A DNA stretch of 64,000 nucleotides from Pseudomonadota bacterium (GTDB lineage Bacteria; Pseudomonadota; Gammaproteobacteria; DASZBR01), in contig JAJYDF010000001.1 in assembly GCA_021777765.1 (NCBI GenBank), positions 106,495 through 170,494 on the forward strand. Reading direction: 5' to 3'. Under the pieces are notes generated by a model. The model saw nothing but the letters and a program-made list of their open reading frames with translations. It was not told the origin of the DNA and did not search any database. Below, in pieces: positions 29,220 through 38,216 of the stretch (the stretch's first letter is position 1; every line of letters begins with the position of its first letter). Both the position numbers and the translations under genes were made by a program.

Positions 29220-30074
29220 ATGTCAGCAAAACCTGTTAAAAAAGCTGGTAAGAAAACGAAAATTAATTCGAAATTAAAACCAGCGGCAAAAGTGAATGTG
29301 AAGACGAAAGTGAAAGCTAAGGCCAAAGTAAAGCCAACTGTAAAAAGTCAGGCCAAAGTGATTAAAAAACCGGCGGCGAAAGTTTTAACTTCTTCTAAAA
29401 AAGCTGTGAAAAAAACCATTACAAAATCTCCAGCTAATAAAAAACCTGCAATATCTGCAGTAAAAGTAAGCAAAGCATTACCGAAAAAAGTAGCAAAAGC
29501 ACCGGTTGTAAAAAAAGTTATTGCTAAAAAAGAACCAGTGAAATTTAAATCGGAAATTCAAACTATTAATAAGAAAGCGACGGAGCCTATGACAGAAACT
29601 TTATTAACAAAACCTGCAACACCTGTTAGACCTAAACCGACTAAAATATCAACAAAATCTCATCTCAGCACCATGGGCGTACCACCCTATCAAGAAAGCA
29701 AAGATGAAGAATATATGAATCTTAATCAGCGCGAACATTTTGCAAAAATATTGCGTTTATGGAAAAAAGAATTGATGGAAGAAGTGGATCGTACTGTACA
29801 TCATATGCAAGATGATGCTGCGAATTTTCCTGATCCTAACGATCGCGCCACCCAAGAAGAAGAGTTCAGTTTGGAATTACGTGCTAGAGACAGAGAGCGT
29901 AAATTAATCAAGAAAATCGAAGAATCATTACAGAAAATAGAAAACAATGAATATGGTTTTTGTGATGTTTGCGGCGTTGAAATTGGTATTCGTCGATTAG
30001 AAGCCCGTCCAACAGCCACATTATGTATTGATTGTAAAACGTTAGATGAAATTCGCGAAAGAACCCACGGATAA
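29220..30074 (+). CDS. dksA: DksA/TraR-family zinc-finger regulator with histone-H1-like N-terminal extension
   Basis: The C-terminal 120 residues are a complete DksA: an N-terminal helix after YMN, the coiled-coil hairpin with the [11 protein letters not shown] tip region, and the four-cysteine zinc finger [25 protein letters not shown]. DksA binds the RNA polymerase secondary channel and works with ppGpp. The first 165 residues are unusual: almost only K, A, V, P, T and S (for example [15 protein letters not shown]), like bacterial histone-H1-like or AlgP-type tails, with a predicted strongly positive charge. The start at ATG 29220 has GGAGG 7 bases upstream; a GTG two codons earlier is less likely. 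Whether a second, plain DksA exists elsewhere is not visible. Confidence 0.88.
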   Translation: MSAKPVKKAGKKTKINSKLKPAAKVNVKTKVKAKAKVKPTVKSQAKVIKKPAAKVLTSSKKAVKKTITKSPANKKPAISAVKVSKALPKKVAKAPVVKKVIAKKEPVKFKSEIQTINKKATEPMTETLLTKPATPVRPKPTKISTKSHLSTMGVPPYQESKDEEYMNLNQREHFAKILRLWKKELMEEVDRTVHHMQDDAANFPDPNDRATQEEEFSLELRARDRERKLIKKIEESLQKIENNEYGFCDVCGVEIGIRRLEARPTATLCIDCKTLDEIRERTHG

Positions 30075-30087
30075 CATGCCTAATAAC

Positions 30088-30109
30088 GCCCCTACATTGA
30101 TGTAGGGGC
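30088..30109. terminator. Hairpin at the convergent end of dksA and MFS genes
   Basis: gcccctacat (30088-30097) pairs perfectly with atgtaggggc (30100-30109). The last codons and TAG of the MFS gene lie inside the stem. There is no long T run, so strength is uncertain. Confidence 0.55.
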
Positions 30110-31540
30110 TGTTGTCATATTTGCAATTGCAATCACCTTTTGATTATTAATTGTTAATGCACAGATAATCCCAAAACATAATACAATCGAAATCAATATA
30201 AATGCATAAATAAATACCGGATAACCAATGCCATTTTGCGTTAAATGAGCCAATTGGGGATTAACCTTATATCCATATGCAATTAATAATGATGATAATG
30301 CTACACCAAGGCTAATTGAAATTTGTCTACCCGCATTAAATAGCATATTCACATCACCTATGGCACTTTTGGGAAAATCAATAACACCGGTTGCTTGAAT
30401 AGGTATACCGCAAAAACCACTGAAAATACCGCGTATAAATAATAATGCCATACCCATCATCATTTTATCGGGATGATTAATGAATAATATGCAAGGCGTT
30501 AATAACGCATTACCCATAAAACCGATTATAAGAGGTCTGCTTGGGCCAAATTGTTGAAATAATTTAACAGAATAACGGTTCACAAATATTGCGCCAATTG
30601 CTTGCATTCCCATAATAATGCCACTGGCTAAGGCAGAAATGCCTGAGCCAACTTGCAAATACATGCCGATTAAAAAAATAGCGCCAAAATGAGCAATTTG
30701 AAATATTAATTGCAATAAATTTGCTTGTAAAAATAATTTATTTTGAAAGTAATTGAGATTGATTAACGGATGCGATGCAGTTTTTTCAAAATGAATTAAA
30801 AAATAAACTGATAACATGCACCAAATTAAAATAAATAAATTTGTTATGTTTAGACCATTTCGACTCACCATGGTTAAAAAATATAATAATAATATTAATG
30901 ATGTGGCTGATAACATAAATCCTGGCCAATCGAATTGTTTATTATCATCATTTTTTTGTTCTTTGAGTAAGAAGAGGGCCGTAATAACAGTTATAAAGCA
31001 AATGGGGCCCACAAAAATAAATACCCACCGCCAATTAAATAGATAAAGAATCAAGCCACCTAATGCTGGTCCTAAAGCAGGCGCTGCCAGTGAAGGAATT
31101 GCAACATAACTAGTAATGCTGGCATATTCGGTATGGTCAAATACTCTATAAACCATGGTTAATCCAATCGGAATAATAAATCCACCACTTAATCCTTCTA
31201 CAAATCGCATTATTATCATGAATGTAATATCAGGCGAAAAAGCGCAGAGCAAAGACGATAACCCATAAAAAAATGTCGCGATAATAAAGGTTTTTTTTAA
31301 TCCAAATCTATCACCTATCCAACTGCTAATAGGAATAGTGATCGCTAAAGCTAATAAAAAACTATTGGTGATCCAATCAGTTTCTATTATCGAAACATGA
31401 AAATGTTTTGCTAGAGTAGGTAAGGTGATATTAACAATGGTGAGGTCTAATCGATCTAAAAAAAGAATGCAAGTATAGATAGCTGCAACTAAATACTTGT
31501 ATTCAATATTTTTAAAAAAATGTGAGACGGGATGATTCAT
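30092..31540 (-). CDS. MFS transporter, DHA2 (EmrB/QacA) family
   Basis: 482 residues with about 14 membrane segments, the DHA2 topology. The first helix has LDRLDLTIVNITLPTLAKHF and the next loop WITNSFLLALAITIPISSWIGDRFGLKK, which contains the MFS motif A (GDRFGLKK) and the DHA2 pattern of motif D1. Members export drugs and other amphiphiles using the proton gradient. AGGATTTT is immediately before the ATG. It is 26 bases downstream of the FAD oxidoreductase gene on the same strand and likely co-transcribed with it. No MFP partner (EmrA) is present. Confidence 0.88.
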   Translation of the reverse strand: MNHPVSHFFKNIEYKYLVAAIYTCILFLDRLDLTIVNITLPTLAKHFHVSIIETDWITNSFLLALAITIPISSWIGDRFGLKKTFIIATFFYGLSSLLCAFSPDITFMIIMRFVEGLSGGFIIPIGLTMVYRVFDHTEYASITSYVAIPSLAAPALGPALGGLILYLFNWRWVFIFVGPICFITVITALFLLKEQKNDDNKQFDWPGFMLSATSLILLLYFLTMVSRNGLNITNLFILIWCMLSVYFLIHFEKTASHPLINLNYFQNKLFLQANLLQLIFQIAHFGAIFLIGMYLQVGSGISALASGIIMGMQAIGAIFVNRYSVKLFQQFGPSRPLIIGFMGNALLTPCILFINHPDKMMMGMALLFIRGIFSGFCGIPIQATGVIDFPKSAIGDVNMLFNAGRQISISLGVALSSLLIAYGYKVNPQLAHLTQNGIGYPVFIYAFILISIVLCFGIICALTINNQKVIAIANMTTAPTSM

Positions 31541-31566
31541 AAAATCCTAATAATAAATAGAACTGA

Positions 31567-33231
31567 TTATATTTCTTTTGCAGCAGCTTTACCTGCAATT
31601 TTGCCTGAAAATAAACAGCCACCGAGAAAGGTACCTTCTAATGCGCGATAGCCATGCATGCCACCACCACCAAAGCCTGTTACTTCACCTGCGGCGTAAA
31701 GACCTGCTAGAGGCGTCCCATTAATTTGCAATACTTTGCCAGAAAGATCCGTGGCCAAGCCACCTAATGTTTTTCTGGTCATAATTGATAATCGTACTGC
31801 AATTAATGGTCCATGTTTAGGGTTGGTTAATTTATCAATAGATGCAATTCTGATAATTCGATCACCTAAATAACGTCGTGCGCATCGAATTGCATTAATT
31901 TGCGCATCTTTACCAAATCCTGAAATGATTTGTTGATCACGTGCATTAATTTCATTTTCTAGTTGTGCATAATCAATTAAATTTTCACCCACTAATTTAT
32001 TCATTCCTTGCGCAAGTTCTGCAATATTATGGTGTGATACAAAATCTATTCCTGATTGTTGAAATTTTTTTACAGGTTCTGTTGGTCCAGAAAAAGCGCG
32101 TTTAATTAATTCAAAAAAACTTTTTGCTGTGATATCAGGATTTTGTTCAGAACCCGATAATGCAAATTCTTTTTCGATAATAAGCTGATTTAATAAGAAC
32201 CAAGAATGGCAATGTCCTGTTTTATTAATATGTGTTAAAGCACCGAGACAATCGAATCCAGGATACAATGGCATTGGTAATCGTTTGCCAAACGCATCAA
32301 GCCATAATGGTGATGGCCCGCATAAAATACGAATCGCATGTTGACTCCAAATAGGATCATAATTCTGTAATCCTTCAGGATAATGCCACATTCTATCCAT
32401 ATTAATTAATTTTGCACCGATGCTGTTTGCTGTTTTTAACATACTGCCATCGACATAATCAGGTACGCCTGATAATAATTTTTTGGGTGGATTGCCTAAT
32501 CTGTCAGGCCAATATTGTCGAACTAAATCATGATTTCCACCAATTCCGCCTGATGTAATAATGACCGCTTGCGCATTAAATGAAAAATCACCGATCACAG
32601 TACGCGAACTTTTTGCACCTCTTGCGATTTTACTTTCTTCTAATAATTCACCTGCGACACCAGTGATAACATTATTTTTAATTAATAATTGTGTGACGCG
32701 ATGTCGATAATAAATTTTAATTAATCCTTTTTGTTGCGCAATTTTAATGTGTTCTATAAATGGCTCCAACACACCAGGACCAGTGCCCCATGCGATATGA
32801 AAACGTGGCACAGAATTACCATGCCCAGTTGCTAAATAACCACCTCGTTCTGGCCAACCCACTATACGCACAAAGCGAATGCCTAATGAATGTAACCAAG
32901 CACGTTTTTCACCGGCTGCAAAATCAAGATACGCTTCTGCCCATTTTTTGGGTAATTCATCTCCAGGGCGATCAAAATTTGCTGATCCCATCCAATCTTG
33001 CCAAGCCAATTCACGCGAATCATGAATACCAAAAAAACGCTGTTCAGGTGTATTAATTAAAAATAATCCACCTAATGACCAAAATGCTTGCCCACCTAAT
33101 GAATTTTCAGGTTCTTGTTCAACAATAATTATTTTTTTTCCAGCAGCGACTGCTTCAGTGGCTGCAACTAATCCCGCGAGACCTGCGCCGATGATAATAA
33201 TATCTGCATCATCCTTGATTATTTGTGACAT
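31567..33231 (-). CDS. FAD-dependent oxidoreductase, KstD-like / COG3573 type
   Basis: 554 residues with an N-terminal FAD-binding Rossmann motif (IIIIGAGLAGLVAATEA, residues 12-28), an E-E near the end of strand 2, and a C-terminal second FAD contact (GLYAAGEVTGFGGGGMHG) as in fumarate reductase and ketosteroid dehydrogenase flavoproteins. The intervening WSLGGLF, GWPERGGYLATGHGNSVPRFH and RMWHYPEGLQN segments fit the predicted FAD-binding dehydrogenase group COG3573. The substrate is unknown. It is the first gene of a two-gene unit with the MFS transporter, which may export its substrate or product (inference). Confidence 0.82.
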   Translation of the reverse strand: MSQIIKDDADIIIIGAGLAGLVAATEAVAAGKKIIIVEQEPENSLGGQAFWSLGGLFLINTPEQRFFGIHDSRELAWQDWMGSANFDRPGDELPKKWAEAYLDFAAGEKRAWLHSLGIRFVRIVGWPERGGYLATGHGNSVPRFHIAWGTGPGVLEPFIEHIKIAQQKGLIKIYYRHRVTQLLIKNNVITGVAGELLEESKIARGAKSSRTVIGDFSFNAQAVIITSGGIGGNHDLVRQYWPDRLGNPPKKLLSGVPDYVDGSMLKTANSIGAKLINMDRMWHYPEGLQNYDPIWSQHAIRILCGPSPLWLDAFGKRLPMPLYPGFDCLGALTHINKTGHCHSWFLLNQLIIEKEFALSGSEQNPDITAKSFFELIKRAFSGPTEPVKKFQQSGIDFVSHHNIAELAQGMNKLVGENLIDYAQLENEINARDQQIISGFGKDAQINAIRCARRYLGDRIIRIASIDKLTNPKHGPLIAVRLSIMTRKTLGGLATDLSGKVLQINGTPLAGLYAAGEVTGFGGGGMHGYRALEGTFLGGCLFSGKIAGKAAAKEI

Positions 33232-33390
33232 TAGAATAATTCCATTTAAAAAAATTGGTAAGAAAAAAGTAAATAAAACACTAATTATCTAAAAATCATA
33301 TATGTAATTATTTTTTTCTCTAAACATAAATTAAATTCGAAAATTGTGAAATAAATACGGTAGCGTATTGAATAAATTATCACAAGATTA

Positions 33391-33424
33391 AATTTCAATA
33401 TTGTGGGAGCAATATTGTGAAATT
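33391..33424. promoter_or_regulatory. Inverted repeat upstream of XRE regulator
   Basis: aatttcaatattg (33391-33403) faces caatattgtgaaatt (33410-33424), a 13-bp inverted repeat apart from a 2-base bulge. A further attgtgaaat copy lies at about 33343. A candidate operator for the adjacent XRE protein; inference only. Confidence 0.4.
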
Positions 33425-33530
33425 AATCATTTTTCGAAAACGAATACTGTTCATTTGAGACATTGACAGATATTATAATGGGTAATAAAATGAACAATAA
33501 TTATATTTAATGGTTAATTTATTGGTCATT

Positions 33531-33857
33531 ATGAGCAAGCAAAAAATTATTATATTTCCAGTGTTGCAACGAATTCTCGCTGCAATAGGTGAAAATATTC
33601 GCTTAGCGCGATTGCGACGAAGATATTCTGCAGAAATAGTTGCTGAACGTGCTGGAATATCTCGCAATACATTACGGGCAATTGAAAAGGGAAATCCGAG
33701 TGTAACTTTTGGTGCATATGTTAATGTATTATTTTCTTTAGATTTACATAGAGATTTAAGTTTAATAGCAAGGGATGATGAATTAGGTCGCAAATTACAA
33801 GATGCATGTTTACCGATAAGAGCAAGAGCTCCTCGTAGAAAACGACGTGGAAGCTAA
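33531..33857 (+). CDS. XRE-family HTH regulator, HipB antitoxin-like
   Basis: 108 residues (115 from an alternative ATG at 33510; neither has a good ribosome binding site). The helix-turn-helix is GENIRLARLRRRYSAEIVAERAGISRNTLRAIEKGNPSVTFGAYVNVL. It is followed by LDLHRDLSLIARDDELGRKLQDACLP, the C-terminal stretch typical of HipB-like antitoxins that precede HipA kinases. The tail is very basic (RARAPRRKRRGS). No hipA follows; the next gene is a broken YhcG-type nuclease 62 bases downstream. It may be an orphan antitoxin or a regulator of the nuclease gene. Confidence 0.78.
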   Translation: MSKQKIIIFPVLQRILAAIGENIRLARLRRRYSAEIVAERAGISRNTLRAIEKGNPSVTFGAYVNVLFSLDLHRDLSLIARDDELGRKLQDACLPIRARAPRRKRRGS

Positions 33858-33919
33858 TAAATAAAAATTTATAATAAATATGAGCTATCAACAAATTATT
33901 TTTAAAGGAATTAATCGCG

Positions 33920-35023
33920 ATGAATAAAAAAATTCCAACAAAAAATTCTCTATTACGGGCTGATAATACGCGGATCGATTTACTGTATCATCGTGTAACA
34001 GAGCATATTGATAAAGCCCGGCTTTATGTGCAAAAAACAATTGATGTTGAGATGGTCAAATCATATTGGTTAATTGGTCGAGATATTGTGGAAGAAGAAC
34101 AACAAGGTAAAAAAAGAGCTGAATATGGAAGTTTATTGCTAAGTGTTCTTTCAGAAAGATTGTCTAAAAATTATGGACGTGGTTTTGGAATATCCACATA
34201 GCGTGATATTAGACAATTTTATATTGTTTATAAAGATTATGTTCCAATCCACCACGCAGTGCGCGGTGAATCTAAAAAACAATTTAGCGTTAATCTTGGT
34301 TGGATACATTATCGGGCTTTAATGAGAGTTGATCGGGATAAGGCTAGGCGATTTTACGAAATTGAGGCAGAAAAAAATAATTGGTCAGGTCGCGAACTTG
34401 AAAGACAGATTAATAGCCTATTGTTTGATCGCTTGGCTAAAAGTAAAGATAAAAAAGGATTAATGAAATTAACATGTAATGGTCAAGAAATTAGCAGAGC
34501 AGAGGATGCTATAAAAGAACCCATGGTTTTAGAATTTCTAAATCTTCCAGAGTCGCATCGATTGGTTGAATCAAAATTAGAAGATGCATTAACAGGCAAT
34601 TTGCAAAATTTTTTATTAGAACTTGGCAAAGGATTTGCTTTTGTACCAAGACAAAAAAGATTAACACTAGATGGCGATCATTTTTATGCGGATTTGGTTT
34701 TTTACCATACCATATTGAAATGTTACATAATTATTGACATCAAGACAAAAGCGCTAACACACGCTGACTTAGGACAAATATTACTTTATGTAAATTATTT
34801 TGATCAAGAAATAAAAATGGAAAATGATAACCCAACAATTGGCTTAATATTATGTACTAATAAAAGTGATGCAATGGTCAAATATACTTTGGGTGAAAAA
34901 AATAAACAGGTATTTGCAAGCAAATATCAATTTCATTTACCTACGGAAAAAGAATTGGAGGCAGAGCTTAAGCGAGAAATAAAACAAATCAAACAACAAT
35001 TATCTCAATCTGGCGATAAATAG
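33920..35023 (+). pseudogene. YhcG-type PDDEXK nuclease (DUF1016), nonsense mutated
   Basis: Two open pieces (33920-34201 and 34259-35023) are in the same frame, separated by one TAG at 34199-34201. Reading through the TAG gives ...GRGFGIST-x-RDIRQFYIVYKDY, the normal DUF1016 N-terminal sequence (a TTG leucine or similar codon is expected). The N-terminal domain is helical and DNA-binding-like; the C-terminal PDDEXK nuclease domain has FYADLVFYH and CYIIIDIKTKAL with the conserved D and K, and DLGQILLYVNYFD. AAAGGA lies 10 bases before the ATG. Family members are linked to DNA-processing and phage-defence or mobile loci. The downstream piece has no convincing start, so the nuclease domain is probably not made. 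Confidence 0.85.
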
Positions 35024-35127
35024 TAAATAAGAAGGAGATGATTATTTTGCAAAAAAATAATTATGTTAGATAAAATGTATATTCAACGGTGAAAGTATTT
35101 TCCGATTTAACATAACTCCCCGTAGCC

Positions 35128-35182
35128 GCTTCAGATGATTTCGAATGTTGATAAGTACGTTTTTTTAAATGAATTAATATTG
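35128..35182 (-). repeat. Diverged duplicate of the mnmG 3' end
   Basis: About 80 percent identical over 55 bases to 36132-36186, the last codons of mnmG; both encode an IHLKKR-x-YQHSK-x-SEA peptide. The two copies lie in the same orientation 1,004 bases apart and flank the U-box gene. Confidence 0.75.
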
Positions 35183-35321
35183 AAGGGAAATGCTTGTCTA
35201 TAAATTGGCTAAGCGAGCAAAAATAAATATGGCAGATTAGTCTAGTATCGACGTATAGAAGAAAATTAATAGAACTAAAAGAAGAGGGTATTATTAGTCC
35301 TATTAATTGGCAATATTTTAA
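35173..35321 (+). other. Possible small gene remnant
   Basis: One plus frame reads as plausible protein with an in-frame TAA: CLSINWLSEQK, stop, then STYRRKLIELKEEGIISPIN. There is no start codon with a ribosome binding site. It may be a relic; the remainder of 35024-35345 is the mnmG duplicate and a palindromic repeat. Confidence 0.25.
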
Positions 35322-35323
35322 CT

Positions 35324-35359
35324 TCTTCTCCATTCAGGGAGAGGGTTAGGGTGAGGGTT
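35324..35359. repeat. Dispersed palindromic repeat (agggagagggttagggtgaggg)
   Basis: cttctccattcagggagagggttagggtgaggg, a near copy of 494-526. It overlaps the last codons of the U-box gene. Confidence 0.6.
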
Positions 35360-36050
35360 TAGTATTTAATTTTGGCGCGTTCAAAAGACCCACGCATTTC
35401 GCTTTAAATATTTCTGCCTGCAATTGTAATAAATAATTTTTTGGAAATTCTTGATTGATGGGAGTTTTATAGGGTCGACGATCATATGGGCTAATATTTT
35501 GAATTTTACGAGAATTATTAATCCATTTTCTTTCGATACTAATATTATATTCATCAATTACTGGGTCTTTGAATAAATCTTGAGATAGTCCACAAACAAG
35601 GTTTTCCGGTATGCTAATATCTGCACTGAGTTCAGTTTCATTAGAAGATAAACTCGGCATGTTCAAACTTAAAAACTGAATTGTAGTAGCCAATGTCCCT
35701 TTAGGATTGCTTATATTCATTTCATAAAGACATTTAAGTACCCACTGACTTATTACATCACTATAACTGTTAAACTCTTTATCTTCTTTTTTAATGTGTT
35801 TAATGGCTTCTATAATTTTTTCAATCTCATCAATATGGCTTCTATTTACTTTACCCGAAAATAAGCGATACATCCTGTTATTATCAGCCGTATAATCATT
35901 TAATACGGCTAGAATTTTTTCAGGTAAATTTTTAGATGATGAGGCTATCCAGATTTTTTTAATATTTTCTAAATCTTTTATTTGCGAAGGATCAATAGAA
36001 TGTAATTCGGCAATATTTGAACCTTTTATATTTTTTCCTAAATGATCCAA
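35346..36050 (-). CDS. U-box protein, candidate E3 ubiquitin ligase effector
   Basis: 234 residues counted from a TTG; no ATG precedes residue 1 in frame after an upstream TAA, so the start is uncertain or lost. The C-terminal 65 residues (about 151-217) read as a U-box: CGLSQDLFKDPVI, then IERKWINNSRK, SPYDRRPY and a final FPKNYLLQLQAEIF. That pattern (C-x-L-T/S-x-x-L-F-K-D-P-V-I ... hydrophobic helix ... P-N/K-x-x-L-x-x-x-I) is diagnostic for the E2-binding fold, which is eukaryotic in origin; LubX of Legionella is a known bacterial example. The N-terminal region (helical, ILAVLNDYTADNNRMYRL) is unknown. It sits between mnmG and a partial copy of the mnmG end. Confidence 0.78.
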   Translation of the reverse strand: MDHLGKNIKGSNIAELHSIDPSQIKDLENIKKIWIASSSKNLPEKILAVLNDYTADNNRMYRLFSGKVNRSHIDEIEKIIEAIKHIKKEDKEFNSYSDVISQWVLKCLYEMNISNPKGTLATTIQFLSLNMPSLSSNETELSADISIPENLVCGLSQDLFKDPVIDEYNISIERKWINNSRKIQNISPYDRRPYKTPINQEFPKNYLLQLQAEIFKAKCVGLLNAPKLNTKPSP

Positions 36051-36109
36051 TATTAAAGTGTAGTATGAGTAGAATGTGAGTTATCAAATTCATGCGACTG
36101 TAAATAGGA

Positions 36110-38026
36110 TTACGTTGTGCTGTCTGTATTAGCTTCAGAAATTTTTGAATGTTGGTATGCACGTTTTTTTAAATGAATTAATAATAAAGAAATTGCGGCA
36201 GGTGTAATTCCAGGTAATCGAGATGCCATACCAATTGTTGTTGGTTTTGCTGCATTCAATTTTTGACAAACCTCGGTAGATAATCCTGGGACTTTTGCAT
36301 AATCCAAATCAGCAGGTAATCGTGTTTGTTCATGTCGTAATTGTTTTTCGATTTCTAATGATTGTCTATCAATATATCCTGCATATTTCGCTTGAATTTC
36401 AATTTGCTCAGCCACTTTTTCATCATCAACACCTGGTCCAACATCAGGTAATGACATGAGTGATTGATAATTAAATTCAGGGCGGCGTAATAATTCACTG
36501 GCACGGTATTCACGTGATAATTCTTGTTCACTGATTTGTGCAGCAATTTCTGCACTGGGTGTTTGTGGTCTCACCCAAATATGGTGAATGCGATTTTGTT
36601 CAGTGTGAATTGTTTCACGTTTTGTATTAAATAATTGCCATTGCTGATCAGAAATTAATCCTAATTGATGACCCATTTCTGTTAAACGTAAATCAGCATT
36701 ATCTTCGCGTAATGTTAATCGATATTCAGCACGGCTAGTAAACATGCGATAAGGTTCTAATGTGCCACGCGTAATTAAATCATCAATTAATACACCGATA
36801 TATGCTTGATCACGGCGTAAAAACCAAGGTTCTTTATCTTGTATTTGTAATGCAGCATTAATACCAGCCATTAATCCTTGTGCGGCGGCTTCTTCATATC
36901 CTGTTGTGCCATTAATTTGTCCTGCAAAAAATAACCCTTTAATGGCACGTGTTTCTAAAGTGGGATGTAAATCACGTGGGTCAAAAAAATCATATTCAAT
37001 AGCGTAACCTGGCCGCGTAATGTGTGCATTTTCTAAACCACGCATCGTGTGTACAAATTCGATTTGTAAATCGAATGGCAAACTGGTTGAAATACCATTG
37101 GGATATATTTCGTGTGTGGTTAATCCTTCGGGTTCTAGAAATATTTGATGTGAATTTTTATCTGCAAAGCGCACGACTTTATCTTCAATAGATGGGCAAT
37201 ATCGTGGTCCAGTGCCTTCAATGACACCAGTATAAAGTGGTGATCGTTCTAAACCACTTGAAATTATATCATGCGTATTTTTATTGGTATGCGTGATGTA
37301 ACAACAAATTTGCTCAGGATGTTGTTCTTTATTTCCCATAAAAGAAAATACCGGCGTTGGATTATCACCGTGTTGTTTTTCTAATAATGAATAATTAATT
37401 GTTCTCCCATCAATTCGTGGTGGCGTGCCTGTTTTTAATCGGCCCACTCGGAAAGGTAATTCACGTAATTTTTGTGCTAATGTTAATGCGGGTGGATCAC
37501 CAGCGCGGCCACCTTGATAATTATTAAATCCAACATGAATTTTGCCCGCTAAAAATGTGCCAGCGGTTAAAATGACAGTGCGGGCATAAAATGTTAAACC
37601 CATTTGCGTTATTGCACCGATAACGCGATCATTTTCAATAATTAAATCATCAACCGCTTGTTGAAAAATACTTAAATTAATTTGATTTTCCAAAATATGG
37701 CGAATGGCTTGTTTATATAATACCCGATCCGCTTGTGCACGCGTTGCTCTTACTGCTGGCCCTTTACTGGCATTTAAGATGCGAAATTGTATGCCTGCTA
37801 AATCTGTGGCGCGTGCCATGGCACCGCCTAAAGCATCAATTTCTTTGACTAAATGACCTTTACCAATTCCGCCGATGGCAGGGTTACAAGACATTTGTCC
37901 TAATGTTTCAATATTATGTGTTAATAATAAAGTGGCTGCGCCCATGCGCGCAGCTGCTAAGGCTGCTTCAGTGCCTGCATGGCCACCACCAATGACGATG
38001 ACATCAAAATGATTTTGTTTATTCAT
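36110..38026 (-). CDS. mnmG: tRNA uridine 5-carboxymethylaminomethyl modification enzyme MnmG
   Basis: With MnmE, this FAD enzyme makes cmnm5U at the wobble position of several tRNAs. The protein starts at ATG 38026 ([18 protein letters not shown]), giving 638 residues; a GTG 14 codons upstream is less likely because the FAD motif normally begins about 6-8 residues from the start. Motifs seen are [68 protein letters not shown] and the C-terminal helical domain ending in YQHSKISEA. It is a single gene; rsmG does not follow it. Confidence 0.95.
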   Translation of the reverse strand: MNKQNHFDVIVIGGGHAGTEAALAAARMGAATLLLTHNIETLGQMSCNPAIGGIGKGHLVKEIDALGGAMARATDLAGIQFRILNASKGPAVRATRAQADRVLYKQAIRHILENQINLSIFQQAVDDLIIENDRVIGAITQMGLTFYARTVILTAGTFLAGKIHVGFNNYQGGRAGDPPALTLAQKLRELPFRVGRLKTGTPPRIDGRTINYSLLEKQHGDNPTPVFSFMGNKEQHPEQICCYITHTNKNTHDIISSGLERSPLYTGVIEGTGPRYCPSIEDKVVRFADKNSHQIFLEPEGLTTHEIYPNGISTSLPFDLQIEFVHTMRGLENAHITRPGYAIEYDFFDPRDLHPTLETRAIKGLFFAGQINGTTGYEEAAAQGLMAGINAALQIQDKEPWFLRRDQAYIGVLIDDLITRGTLEPYRMFTSRAEYRLTLREDNADLRLTEMGHQLGLISDQQWQLFNTKRETIHTEQNRIHHIWVRPQTPSAEIAAQISEQELSREYRASELLRRPEFNYQSLMSLPDVGPGVDDEKVAEQIEIQAKYAGYIDRQSLEIEKQLRHEQTRLPADLDYAKVPGLSTEVCQKLNAAKPTTIGMASRLPGITPAAISLLLIHLKKRAYQHSKISEANTDSTT

Positions 38027-38216
38027 AAGTGATTTAAATTGATGGATTAAAAAGGGCCTATTGTACACGAATAATAGAAAGGGTTGTACAAAAGTTAATG
38101 AGTACTTAACGTTAAAATTGACATAATTGCATTTTGTATTTAATTAAATACATATTACCGTCAAACGTTTAGTATGTTAAAGCAAGAAATTAGAGCCCCA
38201 CTGTTGCTAGTCAAAA

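Noticed and set aside
35173..35321. Plus-strand peptide resembling a helix-turn-helix tail (RRKLIELKEEGII)
   Set aside because: Too short and interrupted by a stop to call a regulator; kept only as a low-confidence remnant.
35061..35333. 90-residue minus-strand frame between the nuclease remnant and the U-box gene
   Set aside because: Its recognisable part is a diverged copy of the mnmG 3' end and the rest is antisense to other remnants; no start signal.
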